Position numbers and translations under genes: made by a program
Shown: piece after piece, positions 50,457-59,957 of the stretch
Layout: each line of letters opens with the position of its first letter
How positions within the stretch are numbered: position 1 is the first letter of the stretch
The notes under the pieces: model-generated
The model's database searches: none
What the model was told of the DNA's origin: nothing
The model's input: only the letters and a program-made list of their open reading frames with translations
DNA from: Clostridium drakei
GTDB lineage: Bacteria; Bacillota; Clostridia; Clostridiales; Clostridiaceae
Direction of reading: 5' to 3'
DNA length: 64,000 nucleotides
NCBI RefSeq assembly: GCF_000633595.2
Contig: NZ_JIBU02000039.1
Coordinates: forward strand, 1-64,000

Positions 50457-51725
50457 TTATTTTTTATCTAAATATTTTTGAAGAGAATCTAATACCACTT
50501 TTGTATCTTTATTTATTAAGTTGGATTGAGCTAATGAATTTTTTACATCATCTCTTATATTAAAGAAGTAAGGAGTATAATTTATTTGATAACATCCTTT
50601 CTCTGTATTTACAAGTAATTGCCATACTCTACAATTAAAATAGTCTTCACTCTTATTAAGTTTTTCTAAGTTATATATATCATTAGATACAGGTAAAACT
50701 CCATACTTTACCATGGATTCTAACGCCAATTTATTATTATTTATAATAAACTTTATAAATTCCTTTGATAATTTTGCATTGCTAGATAAGTTATTTATCA
50801 TTAGATTACATCCGCCTAAAGACACATCTCTATTACCACCTGGCTCAAAAGCAGGCAATTGAATTACTCCCCACTTTCCATTTTCATTGGGTATATTTTG
50901 CATAAAATAGCTTACACAGCTAGGATCTGATACAAATGACATTATCTCTTCATTTTTAGCTGAGTTAATAAGTTCTTCTTTAGAATTATAATCATAAATT
51001 ATTCCCTGAGAATATAAATTTTTTACTGTATCTACAACTCTAATCCATTCTTTATCATTAAAATTAACTTTATTGTCTTTATTAAAGTAAGAAACCCCTA
51101 GTTGATTTGCCATCAATAGGTATATATCACTATTTTCATTTTCTACATTCCCGAGAACCTTTTTCCCCTTATCTTTGATGATCTTTTTTCCCATTTCAAC
51201 ATAATCGCTCCAAGTTTTAATATCATCAATATTAATTCCCTCTGAAGATACTATATCCTTCCTATATAAAATTACCTTAGGAGAAGTGCTCCAAGGAAAA
51301 CCATATACTTTATTTTCTTTAGTTAAGTTATCCACCTTACTTTTTGATAGTTTGTTTTTATAACTGTCTATCTCTCCTGATACATCTAAAAATCCATGTG
51401 GCAATTTATCTAAATAATATTGAACATAAGAATCATCCATTGTTACTATATCTATTGATTTATCTTTATTTTTAACACTTTCTGAAAATTTTCCATATGA
51501 ATTATTATCAACCTTTAAATCTACACTTACTTTTTTATTTACCTTTTGAAAATCTTCTATAGCTGCTCTTAATGGTTGCTCATGCTTTTTATCTGTTAAT
51601 ACTGTAATTTTTCCTTGTAAATCCTCACTATTGTTTGATACACTATTATTTTTCTTGCAAGAAACAGCATTAGCACCTATAACTATTAAAATGATCATAA
51701 CCAAAAATTTTATACTTTTCTTCAT
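50457..51725 (-). CDS. Extracellular solute-binding lipoprotein (family 1, sugar type)
   Basis: The 422-aa protein has a lipoprotein signal (hydrophobic residues 6-20, Cys about 23 in AVSC) followed by the fold of ABC sugar-binding proteins, with KITVLTDKKHEQPLRAAIEDF near the start and YGFPWSTSPKVILYRKDI. No ABC permease or ATPase genes are adjacent, so it is an orphan binding protein. It may serve a distant transporter or act in sensing. GGAGAGA precedes the ATG. Ligand unknown. Confidence 0.85.
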   Translation of the reverse strand: MKKSIKFLVMIILIVIGANAVSCKKNNSVSNNSEDLQGKITVLTDKKHEQPLRAAIEDFQKVNKKVSVDLKVDNNSYGKFSESVKNKDKSIDIVTMDDSYVQYYLDKLPHGFLDVSGEIDSYKNKLSKSKVDNLTKENKVYGFPWSTSPKVILYRKDIVSSEGINIDDIKTWSDYVEMGKKIIKDKGKKVLGNVENENSDIYLLMANQLGVSYFNKDNKVNFNDKEWIRVVDTVKNLYSQGIIYDYNSKEELINSAKNEEIMSFVSDPSCVSYFMQNIPNENGKWGVIQLPAFEPGGNRDVSLGGCNLMINNLSSNAKLSKEFIKFIINNNKLALESMVKYGVLPVSNDIYNLEKLNKSEDYFNCRVWQLLVNTEKGCYQINYTPYFFNIRDDVKNSLAQSNLINKDTKVVLDSLQKYLDKK

Positions 51726-51929
51726 AATATCTCTCCTGCACTAAACAGTATCATATTTTTATTGTTTATTTAACATTATATTTCCAGTATATATTATCAA
51801 ATTTACTTAGTTTTTTCAATTGGTTTACTAATATTGTAACTTATTCTTCGTATATAAAAAAGTACACTTGGTAAATTATATTTTAAAATTATCCATATCT
51901 TTTAAATCTTAAAATTTACTATAGATCAA

Positions 51930-51980
51930 AAATAAGCCCTAAAGATTTTAATGAATCATTTAAATCTTTAGAGCTTATTT
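51930..51980 (-). terminator. Terminator after the radical SAM gene
   Basis: Near-perfect hairpin of about 20 bp (arms 51930-51950 and 51960-51980, each with AAATAAGC and CTAAAGATTT), starting directly after the stop codon. The gap from 51726 to 51929 is AT-rich and holds the solute-binding gene promoter, not identified. Confidence 0.85.
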
Positions 51981-53363
51981 CTATCCTTTTGCCATATCAT
52001 AATTCCCTTTAGAATCAAAATCTTCTTTCCAAGATTTATCTGCTAAAGGTTTAAATTCTTCTGCTACCTTATCTAACGCCTTTTGAAATTCTTCATCTTC
52101 TATCATCTCTTTAGCACCTTTATCTGTAGGTCTAGCTCCTGTTTTTTTTACAACTTCCCTTATAACATTTGTGTTATCTATCATCATACAAGGTAATAAT
52201 AAATTTTCATTATAAGGCTGTCTTCTTCTTAATTCTTTAAAAAAATCTGATTTAAATACATCAATAAGTTTTTTATTCTTCAAATTATCTACTGCAAAAT
52301 GAGCAAAAACACATGGTTCCATATCTTCATGAGAGTTTATATGACAATAAAACTTACCTGCTATACACCCTCCTACATAAGGAGCATCATTAAAGAAATC
52401 TATCATAAAATAAGGTTTTGAATTTCTTATATGCCTAACCCTTTTCCCTAAATAAATCCTTTGCTCAGGAGTAAGCATTAAATTAACATCTTGGCTACTT
52501 CCTACTGGCATAAATATGAAATACCAGCTCATTTTAGCCCCTTTTTCTATTAGCATATTTACGAATTCATCAGATACAACTGTCTTTACATTACTTCTGC
52601 TAACAGTTGTAGATACTCCAAATAGCATTCCCTTTTCTTTAAGTAATTCCATGGAGCTCATAACCTTTTTAAATATCCCTTTTCCTCTTCTCCTATCAGT
52701 CTCTACTTCAAAGCCCTCTAAAGAAAACATAGGTATTACATTACCAAGTTCTTTTATTTTATTAGCTAATTTTTCATTAAAAAGAGTTCCATTAGTAAAA
52801 GGTGTAAACATACAATCACTATATTTTTCATATATCTTTAACATATATTCATTAAAAAATGGTTCTCCACCTAATACTACAAAATAATAAATTCCTAATT
52901 CTCTTGCTTCTTTTATAATCCTATCTACTTCTTCATAAGGTATATCATCTTCTTTACTATAATTTGCAGCATAGCAACCAGTACATTTTAAATTACATCT
53001 CATGGACGGGCTGATAAGTATTACTAATGGTATCTTTATATCCTTTTCCTTTAAGATCTTTTCCCTCTTAGGCATTCCATACCATATTGCATTTGATAAA
53101 AAATTTGAAAAAAATTTCTGTATACATTTTTTATCTGTATTTTTTAAAATATTTATTATGAACTCATGAGTAGCAGGATTATTATTATAGTACTCTTCCA
53201 CTTGTTGTATTCTTTCCAAATTCTCTTTATCTTTGCAGATGGATTTTTTTGCTAGGTCAAATAACTTATCAATATTTTTTTCAGGATTTTTCTCTAGCAA
53301 CTCTAATCCAGTTTTAACTAAGGTATCTCTAGCTGCCTTTTTCAACTTTTCAGTTACCTTCAT
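51981..53363 (-). CDS. Radical SAM protein with a SPASM-like C-terminus, function unknown
   Basis: The 460-aa protein has an N-terminal helical extension of about 110 residues, then the radical SAM core with the iron-sulfur motif C123-X3-C127-X2-C130 (MRCNLKCTGC). GGEPFF and SLEG follow, and further cysteines lie in the C-terminal third (GGCIAGKFYC, EPCVFAHF, LLPCMM), suggesting auxiliary clusters. These resemble anaerobic maturases and peptide-modifying enzymes, but no partner peptide gene is next to it. AGGGGGA precedes the ATG. It is probably monocistronic. The substrate is unknown. Confidence 0.85.
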   Translation of the reverse strand: MKVTEKLKKAARDTLVKTGLELLEKNPEKNIDKLFDLAKKSICKDKENLERIQQVEEYYNNNPATHEFIINILKNTDKKCIQKFFSNFLSNAIWYGMPKREKILKEKDIKIPLVILISPSMRCNLKCTGCYAANYSKEDDIPYEEVDRIIKEARELGIYYFVVLGGEPFFNEYMLKIYEKYSDCMFTPFTNGTLFNEKLANKIKELGNVIPMFSLEGFEVETDRRRGKGIFKKVMSSMELLKEKGMLFGVSTTVSRSNVKTVVSDEFVNMLIEKGAKMSWYFIFMPVGSSQDVNLMLTPEQRIYLGKRVRHIRNSKPYFMIDFFNDAPYVGGCIAGKFYCHINSHEDMEPCVFAHFAVDNLKNKKLIDVFKSDFFKELRRRQPYNENLLLPCMMIDNTNVIREVVKKTGARPTDKGAKEMIEDEEFQKALDKVAEEFKPLADKSWKEDFDSKGNYDMAKG

Positions 53364-53530
53364 TTATTATTCCCCCTGATAAGTAGTGATATATAAAGTT
53401 TCCTTTATAAAATTATATACATATTTATTTTATTTATGTCTATATAATATCAGGGTACTTTTATAGAAACTGTTAAAATACAATATTGATTTAAGCTTTA
53501 ATTCTTTATTATATTTAAATATATAAAAAT

Positions 53531-54277
53531 TTACAGCTTATTTATCATACTTGACAAATAGCCTGCTCCAAATCCATTGTCTATATTTACTACACTTATA
53601 CCACTTGCACAACTATTTAGCATACATAGCAATGCTGAAAGTCCTCCAAAATTAGCACCATATCCTACACTAGTAGGCACTGCAATAACAGGCTTATCTA
53701 CAAGTCCCCCAAGTACGCTAGCTAAAGCTCCTTCCATACCAGCTACTACAATAATTACTTTAGATTGTCTTATTATCTCTAACCTATCAAACAACCTATG
53801 TATACCTGCTACCCCTACATCATATATCCTTTCCACCTTGTTTCCAAATATCTCTGCAGTTACCGCTGCCTCTTCCGCTACAGGTATATCAGAAGTTCCT
53901 GCAGTAACTATGGATATATATGTACTGTTAGTTTCCATTTCTTTATTTTTTATAGTTATAGTTCTTGCTTCCTCATTATATTCTGCTTTAGGACATATAG
54001 ATTTTACAGCTTCATATACCTCTTTGGAAGCTCTTGTTCCTAATATATTATTTTTCTTTGTAACCATAAATTCGATTATTCCCTTAATTTGTTCAACAGT
54101 TTTTCCAGCACAATATATAACTTCTGGATATCCAACCCTAATTTCCCTATGATTATCAATTTTAGCATAGCCTAAATCTTTAAAAGGTAAGTCTTGAAGC
54201 TTTTCTAATGCTTTTTCTACATCCATTGAACCATTTTTTACATTTTGTAAAAGTTCTTTTACTTCATTCAGATCCAT
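53531..54277 (-). CDS. larB: Nickel-pincer cofactor carboxylase LarB
   Basis: LarB carboxylates and hydrolyses nicotinic acid adenine dinucleotide, the first step towards the nickel-pincer nucleotide of lactate racemase and related enzymes. The 248-aa protein has an N-terminal helical part and a PurE-like C-terminal domain with TAGTSDIPVAEEAA and VGYGANFGGLSALL. It follows larC by 28 bases on the same strand. larE and larA are not in the window, so the target racemase or epimerase is unknown. Confidence 0.93.
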   Translation of the reverse strand: MDLNEVKELLQNVKNGSMDVEKALEKLQDLPFKDLGYAKIDNHREIRVGYPEVIYCAGKTVEQIKGIIEFMVTKKNNILGTRASKEVYEAVKSICPKAEYNEEARTITIKNKEMETNSTYISIVTAGTSDIPVAEEAAVTAEIFGNKVERIYDVGVAGIHRLFDRLEIIRQSKVIIVVAGMEGALASVLGGLVDKPVIAVPTSVGYGANFGGLSALLCMLNSCASGISVVNIDNGFGAGYLSSMINKL

Positions 54278-54305
54278 AACATTCTCCTCTTTTCTATATA
54301 CACTT

Positions 54306-55532
54306 CTATTTAATTTTGGAAAACACTTCCTTATATACTTCCAATATTGGTATATTATTTTCTAAAGCTGCTTTTTTACATTCTTCATACTCTGGTTTAC
54401 TTTTTATCTTATTTCCCTTATAATAGGCACTCTTTACAGTAATCTCTCCATACTTTGTATCAACTTTATCCATTTCTCTTCTTAATATACTTCTATTAAC
54501 CTTATACTTTCTAAAACCTAATGTAGTGGTATTAGTTAATATTATATCTTTTATATTATTTTCCTGTTCTATTCTACAAAGTACATTTAGCTTTACAGCT
54601 GGCCTTTGTTTTTTCATGATTATCGGAATCATATATACATCTAATGCACCTTGGTCAAAAAGAAGCTCTATAACATATTCATAAAATTCAGGGTTCATAT
54701 CATCTATATTGCATTCCATTACCAAGACTTCATCTGTTAAATAATCATCTTCTTTATTTTCAGCTTCTTCACCTACAAATACTCTTAAAATATTAGGAAT
54801 ATCATCCACATGCTTATGTCCAATACCATATCCTATTTTAGTTATCTTAAAATTTTTTTTATCTGTAAATTCATCTACATAATTGTCTAATATACCTGCT
54901 CCTATTAGAGTTGTTGCTTCGAAAGATACTTTTGAACTTATTGGTACATTTTTCAATATTTCCGCCGTAGTAGGTAAAGGAACTGGTAACATTCCGTGTT
55001 CACACTTAACAAAGCCAGACCCAACTTCTATTGTAGATGCTTTAATTTTATCTATTTTTAAATAATCTAGACATATAGCTGATCCTACGATATAAATTAT
55101 AGAATCTACTGCTCCAACCTCATGAATATTTGCATCTTTTAAAGATTCACCATGTATTTTAGCCTCTGCATTTACTAGTCTTTTAAATATTTTTAGAGAA
55201 TTTTGTTTAACATTTTCTTTTAAAGTACTAGAGTTAATCATATTTTCTATATCTTTTAAATTTCTATATTTATAGAAATACTTAGACTCTTTATCATTCC
55301 TGCAATCATATGTCATTTGTTTACAACCATTGCTTTTACTAGAAAATACATTTACTTTAGTACCATAGATCCCTTTTCTTCTATCTTTATTTATTTCTAT
55401 TTTATAATCATTAAAATTTAATTTTAAAAGTTCTTTTAAAAGATATTCTCTATTTACACCTATATCAATCAAGGCTGATAAATGCATATCTCCACTTATT
55501 CCTGAAAAGCAATCATAATAAAGTATTTTCAA
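54306..55532 (-). CDS. larC: Nickel-pincer cofactor nickel insertase LarC
   Basis: LarC inserts nickel into the pincer nucleotide. In some lactobacilli larC is made as two parts by a frameshift; here it is one continuous 409-aa frame. The frame opens at 55610, but an AGGAG site precedes a TTG at 55532 by 8 bases, and starting there gives the family N-terminus MKILYYDCFSGISGDM. Other features are HEVGAVDSIIYIVG and the C-terminal domain with ECNIDDMNPEFYEYV. It is upstream of larB in the same operon. Confidence 0.93.
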   Translation of the reverse strand: MKILYYDCFSGISGDMHLSALIDIGVNREYLLKELLKLNFNDYKIEINKDRRKGIYGTKVNVFSSKSNGCKQMTYDCRNDKESKYFYKYRNLKDIENMINSSTLKENVKQNSLKIFKRLVNAEAKIHGESLKDANIHEVGAVDSIIYIVGSAICLDYLKIDKIKASTIEVGSGFVKCEHGMLPVPLPTTAEILKNVPISSKVSFEATTLIGAGILDNYVDEFTDKKNFKITKIGYGIGHKHVDDIPNILRVFVGEEAENKEDDYLTDEVLVMECNIDDMNPEFYEYVIELLFDQGALDVYMIPIIMKKQRPAVKLNVLCRIEQENNIKDIILTNTTTLGFRKYKVNRSILRREMDKVDTKYGEITVKSAYYKGNKIKSKPEYEECKKAALENNIPILEVYKEVFSKIK

Positions 55533-55742
55533 AATATTCATCTCCTCATCCCTAGTAACTTTACATTCATCTTCTATAATTTCTTTATCCTTTAATGGAT
55601 CAAGTTTCACTTGCTATTCTATCATATATAACTTTAATATTTAAATAAAAACTTAAATTTTTATGAAGGTTTGCAATTCAAAATGCTTACTAAACCTGAT
55701 AAAAATTGTTAATAATAAAATAATTATATTTTTATATTAAAA

Positions 55743-55773
55743 TACCAGTAAATAACATAGTTATTTACTGGTA
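55743..55773 (-). terminator. Terminator after manC
   Basis: Perfect 14-bp stem (55743-55756 with 55760-55773, loop of 3) with a U-containing tail on the minus strand, 10 bases after the manC stop. Confidence 0.9.
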
Positions 55774-55783
55774 CTTCAATTTA

Positions 55784-56851
55784 TTATAAATATTTATCCA
55801 TGCTTTTTTCATTTTTTAATAAATTCACAAGATATTTTATTTCTTGATCTTTATTTTTATCCATAATTAATACTACATCTCCATCATCTACTATTACTAA
55901 ATCCTTAGTTCCAAAAGTTATTATTAGTCTGTCATTTGCAAATACGCTGCAATTTTCACTATTTTCCATAAACACATTTCCCATAAAACTATTGCCTTTA
56001 GATTCCTTTAAAAATCGTGATAATGCCGCAAAGGTGCCCATATCATCCCAGGCAAACTCACATTTTATAACATAAGCTTTTCTAGTTTTTTGCATTATAC
56101 CAAAATCTACAGATATTCCATCTATAATTTTATATTGTTCTCTTATAGTTTTTTCTTCATTATCAGTATCTAATTGATCATATATAGCCATAATGCTTTT
56201 GTGCATTTTAGGAAGATATTTTTGCATTTCCCTTAAAAATACATCTGCTCTCCACACAAATATTCCACTATTCCACAAAAAAGTACCTTTCATAACTAAA
56301 TCTTTTGCAACTTCAGAATTAGGTTTTTCTAAAAATCTCTCTACTTTAAAACTCTTAATACTAGAGTTTACTTCTTCACCCATTTCTATATAACCGTATC
56401 CTGTTTCAGCCCTTGTAGGCTTCACCCCTATTGTTACTAATCCTCTTTTTTTTTCGGCAATTCCTATTGCATATGAAAGTGTAGTTTTAAATAGTTTTTC
56501 ATTTTCAATATAGTGATCAGATGGTAAAATTATCATTGTAGCATTTTGATCTTTTTTAAATAACTTCGCTGCTGAAAGCCCTATACAGGTTGCTGTTTCT
56601 TTATTTTCAGGTTCTATAAAAATATTATTTTTATCTATATCCTCTAATTCCTCATATACTTTATCTATATATTCCTTATTAGTAACCACATATATATTCT
56701 CTTTGGTTACTAAAGGCATTATTCTATCCACAGTATTTCTTAAAAAACTTTTATTATCTATAACCTTCAAAAATTGCTTCGGATTTTTAGACCTAGAAAG
56801 TGGAAAAAGCCTAGTACCCTTACCACCTGCAAGAATTAATGCATATATCAA
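55784..56851 (-). CDS. manC: Mannose-1-phosphate guanylyltransferase
   Basis: Makes GDP-mannose from mannose-1-phosphate and GTP, a donor for cell-surface glycans. The protein, about 355 aa, has the nucleotidyltransferase signature LILAGGKGTRLFPLSRSKNPKQF at its start, with FIEPENKETATCIGLSA and the FLEKPN motif further on. It is the short, single-domain form without the isomerase domain. The frame opens at a GTG that overlaps the TGGAG site, so the TTG at 56851 is chosen. It is a single-gene unit between terminators; other mannose genes are not nearby. Confidence 0.9.
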   Translation of the reverse strand: MIYALILAGGKGTRLFPLSRSKNPKQFLKVIDNKSFLRNTVDRIMPLVTKENIYVVTNKEYIDKVYEELEDIDKNNIFIEPENKETATCIGLSAAKLFKKDQNATMIILPSDHYIENEKLFKTTLSYAIGIAEKKRGLVTIGVKPTRAETGYGYIEMGEEVNSSIKSFKVERFLEKPNSEVAKDLVMKGTFLWNSGIFVWRADVFLREMQKYLPKMHKSIMAIYDQLDTDNEEKTIREQYKIIDGISVDFGIMQKTRKAYVIKCEFAWDDMGTFAALSRFLKESKGNSFMGNVFMENSENCSVFANDRLIITFGTKDLVIVDDGDVVLIMDKNKDQEIKYLVNLLKNEKSMDKYL

Positions 56852-56930
56852 TATATTCACTCCAAATTATGCTTGCTATATTGTTATAATATGTATTACT
56901 TTGCATAATGGTGAAAATATATTTATATAT

Positions 56931-57176
56931 TTATTTCATACTATTAATAAGCTCTAATTTTCTTTTTCTTTTCATTAATTTTATAGCATATTCTCTTTTT
57001 AATGCTTCATTTTTTGTATTGAATTCCTCAGAATATACTAATTTAACAGGTAATCTTCCCCTTGTATATTTAGCTCCCTTTCCACTATTGTGTACTTGTA
57101 TTCTTTTATTTAAGTCATTAGTATATCCTGTATAAAGGGTTCCATCTATACATTGTAATATATAAACATAATTCAT
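56931..57176 (-). CDS. GIY-YIG domain protein
   Basis: The 81-aa protein is essentially one GIY-YIG nuclease domain, with YVYILQC at the N-terminus, TGYTNDLNKRI and the Lys-rich end. Catalytic Tyr and Arg positions look intact. Such stand-alone YhbQ-type proteins are implicated in DNA repair but the role is not well defined. It lies 22 bases downstream of the 3-methyladenine glycosylase gene, so the two may be one operon. Confidence 0.88.
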   Translation of the reverse strand: MNYVYILQCIDGTLYTGYTNDLNKRIQVHNSGKGAKYTRGRLPVKLVYSEEFNTKNEALKREYAIKLMKRKRKLELINSMK

Positions 57177-57198
57177 AATTAAAGCTTCCTCTTTAAAA

Positions 57199-57810
57199 TC
57201 ACTTTACAGATACATTAGGGTTATCATCTATATAAAATCTCCATAAATACTCCCTTGCTTCCTCTGCATAATCTATTCCTACTCTTTTAGCAGTTTTTAT
57301 ACTAAATTTATTATCTAATCCATCTTCTATATATAGTCTATCTCCACATAAGTCCTCTTTATTTAAAACTTTATCTATACCCATAGCATTGCACAACTTT
57401 CCTGGTCCATTTGATAAATTTTTTATTTGATATTTAGTTAAACTTTCATAAGGCTTTTTATATCTATTATAAACCATATAATCCAACCCTTCTACTGCTT
57501 CTAAAGCTCTAACCAAAATAGCTTCTGGCATTCCTTTTTCTCGAGTAACTATATTAAAGCAATAGTACATACCATATATAAAATAGACATAAGCAACACC
57601 TGGTTTTCCATACATAACTTCAGTTCTTGGAGTCACCTTTCCACTATAAGAATGAGCAGCTTTATCTAAAGTACCTCTGTAAGCTTCCACCTCTACTATT
57701 TTACCTGATACTTTCTTTCCATCAATTTTATGTACTAAAACTTTTCCCAAAAGTTCCTTTGCAACTAACAGAGTATCTCTATTATAAAAATCTCTATCTA
57801 ATTTTTTCAT
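57199..57810 (-). CDS. 3-methyladenine DNA glycosylase (AAG/MPG family)
   Basis: Removes alkylated purines in base excision repair. The 203-aa protein has the family start FYNRDTLLVAKELLGK, the IVEVEAYRGTLDKAAHSY region containing the catalytic Glu, the MYGKPGVAYVYFIYGMYYC segment and the LSNGPGKLCNAMGI motif. AGGGTGA precedes the ATG. The GIY-YIG gene downstream may share its transcript. Length is normal. Confidence 0.95.
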   Translation of the reverse strand: MKKLDRDFYNRDTLLVAKELLGKVLVHKIDGKKVSGKIVEVEAYRGTLDKAAHSYSGKVTPRTEVMYGKPGVAYVYFIYGMYYCFNIVTREKGMPEAILVRALEAVEGLDYMVYNRYKKPYESLTKYQIKNLSNGPGKLCNAMGIDKVLNKEDLCGDRLYIEDGLDNKFSIKTAKRVGIDYAEEAREYLWRFYIDDNPNVSVK

Positions 57811-57900
57811 TTTATATCACCCTAACACTCAAATTAAAATTTTATTTGATAGTTATATTATATATTAAATTAGTTTTTTTATTTAGTAATATTTTATTGT

Positions 57901-57933
57901 AAAAAAAGAGTCCATAATTTCAACATTATGGAC
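57901..57933 (-). terminator. Terminator after the TauE/SafE permease gene
   Basis: Perfect 10-bp stem (57908-57917 with 57924-57933, loop of 6) followed on the minus strand by a run of six U, 30 bases after the permease stop. Confidence 0.9.
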
Positions 57934-57963
57934 TTCTTTACTTATTTTGTTAATAATTTAACC

Positions 57964-58839
57964 TTATTCTGCAACAGGTTTTGCTTTCATTGCAGATTTA
58001 AACATTAGAACTGATGTATAAAGAATAACTACTATTACTAACCATTTTAAAACATTTAGCGGAAGTGTTTTAACTATATACGCTGCTATAAAAACTCCTA
58101 CAGATCCAAATATAGTTATTGCCATAGATGCTTTTCTATCATATGCATCTTCCTTAATAAATTTAGCTGCTGCAGCTGGCATTAAGAATGCACAAGATCC
58201 CATCATTATTGGGAATGCTATCTTAGGACTCATTCCAAGTGCAAATACTAGTGCCATACATGGAGCATAAAGTCCTATTCCTAATGTCATAAGGGCTCCT
58301 AATATAAAATTAGCAACTACTGCTATCACAAGTTTTATGCCTGTAAGTCCAATAGCTTCTCCGCCTGAAGGCATTAAATTTAATTGCTGTGCAAGCATTA
58401 TTATTACAACTACAATTAATGCTGTACCCATTGCAAGTTGAATTTTCTTTTCATCAAGTTTTGATACAATTCCAGCTCCTACTACTGCACCTATAGTTGC
58501 TGCAGCTAACATGGAGAAAAGTGTTATTGGTTCTACTTGTATAACTGTTATAAAAATAAGTGCTTCTATTCCTACAGGAATAGTACACGCTACATTAAGC
58601 GTTCCTGGCATAGTTCTATCCTTTGAAAGTTTAAATCCTTTCAATAGTGCAGTTGTTGGTGAAAAGCTTCCTATACCTAACGTATCAAAAAAGTTTGTAA
58701 TAAATCCTACTACTCCAAGTGCTAAGAAATTTGTTTTTTCAATTCTTCCTTCTTTTGCAGCCTTAGCATAGTCTGTAAAAAATACGAATGCAAAGTATAA
58801 TATTAAAAGTATTAATATACCAAATACTATTTTTACCAT
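57964..58839 (-). CDS. TauE/SafE-family (TSUP) permease
   Basis: The 291-aa integral membrane protein has about eight hydrophobic helices. The family's repeated glycine-rich pattern is seen as VVGFITNFFDTLGIGSF near residue 28 and NFILGALMTLGIGLYAPCMALV near residue 178. TSUP proteins export sulfite, sulfoacetate or other small anions. It follows prdF by 110 bases on the same strand, so it may be coexpressed with proline reductase, but the substrate and any link are unproven. AGGAGG precedes the ATG. Confidence 0.85.
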   Translation of the reverse strand: MVKIVFGILILLILYFAFVFFTDYAKAAKEGRIEKTNFLALGVVGFITNFFDTLGIGSFSPTTALLKGFKLSKDRTMPGTLNVACTIPVGIEALIFITVIQVEPITLFSMLAAATIGAVVGAGIVSKLDEKKIQLAMGTALIVVVIIMLAQQLNLMPSGGEAIGLTGIKLVIAVVANFILGALMTLGIGLYAPCMALVFALGMSPKIAFPIMMGSCAFLMPAAAAKFIKEDAYDRKASMAITIFGSVGVFIAAYIVKTLPLNVLKWLVIVVILYTSVLMFKSAMKAKPVAE

Positions 58840-58949
58840 TTCACAGCCTCCTCATTTTTATTAAATATTTTATAGTTGAATTATAACGTACCTAATTAAT
58901 ATACCAGTGTATTGTGATTCTTTCAATATAACTTTATACTTTCTAGGTT

Positions 58950-59957
58950 TTATTTCAAAATGAATCCATGTTTAACTGGATCTTCTGGATCTATGAAAAA
59001 TTGATTGTGTCCTGTTATGAATGCACTTCCTGTAATTTCAGGAATTATAGCATCAAAATCTCCAACTTTAGTTTCTTCTAATACTCTTCCTCTAAATTTT
59101 GTCTCTAAGATACTTTCATATATAAAATCTTCATTTATTTTTAGTTCACCTTTTGCATAAAGTGTTGCTAATTTAGCACTAGTTCCAGTTCCACATGGTG
59201 ATCTATCAAGCTGTCCCTGTCCAAATACAACTGCATTTTGTAAAGTTGCATCAGCACTCTTAGCAGGTCCATATATTTCACATAAATCTACAGTTTTTAT
59301 ATGTGGAAGTGTTGGATGCTGTATTTCAACTTGTTCATTAACAGCTTTTATAACTTTCATTCCTATTTCTATTATTTTTTGTGCATTTGATGGACATATG
59401 TCTATTCCTAAGTTTTCAGCTTTAACTATAGCAAAGAAACTTCCGCCAAAAGATATATCCATTTCTACTTTACCTATTTCAGGTACATCTACTTCTACAG
59501 CTCTTTTATAAAGGAATGCTGGTACATTAACTATAGAAACTTCTTTTGCTTTTCCGTTTTCTACTTTAACATTTGCTTTAACTAATCCTGCTGGAGCTTC
59601 TAAAGTAATTTTTGTTACTGGTTCTTTTACTTCGACCATACCTTCTTCTACAGCTACAGTTGCAGCTCCTATAGAACCATGTCCACACATATTTAAATAT
59701 CCGCCGCCATCCATGAATATTATTCCAAGATCAGCTTCTTCAGTTGTTGGCTGTGTTATTATTGAACCAAACATATCATTATGTCCTCTTGGTTCAAGCA
59801 TTATAGCTGTTCTTACATAATCTAAATTTTCTTCAAGATAAGCTTTCTTTTCTGGCATTGTTTTTCCAGGGATATTGGGTACTCCACCTACCACTATTCT
59901 TGTTGGTTCTCCCATAGTATGTGAGTCTATTGCAAATATTGTTTTTGTTGTTTTCAT
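58950..59957 (-). CDS. prdF: Proline racemase
   Basis: Interconverts L- and D-proline, supplying the D-isomer that proline reductase uses. The 335-aa protein has both catalytic cysteines: Cys91 in MCGHGS and Cys255 in RSPCGTGTS. Two cysteines rather than Cys/Thr indicate a racemase or 4-hydroxyproline epimerase; the operon context makes proline racemase the firm choice. Its ATG overlaps the prdE stop by 4 bases (ATGA), a sign of coupling. Confidence 0.96.
   Translation of the reverse strand: MKTTKTIFAIDSHTMGEPTRIVVGGVPNIPGKTMPEKKAYLEENLDYVRTAIMLEPRGHNDMFGSIITQPTTEEADLGIIFMDGGGYLNMCGHGSIGAATVAVEEGMVEVKEPVTKITLEAPAGLVKANVKVENGKAKEVSIVNVPAFLYKRAVEVDVPEIGKVEMDISFGGSFFAIVKAENLGIDICPSNAQKIIEIGMKVIKAVNEQVEIQHPTLPHIKTVDLCEIYGPAKSADATLQNAVVFGQGQLDRSPCGTGTSAKLATLYAKGELKINEDFIYESILETKFRGRVLEETKVGDFDAIIPEITGSAFITGHNQFFIDPEDPVKHGFILK

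Noticed and set aside
53577-54152. 191-codon plus-strand frame opposite larB
   Set aside because: It is a shadow of larB, made open by its codon pattern; composition is unlike a real protein.
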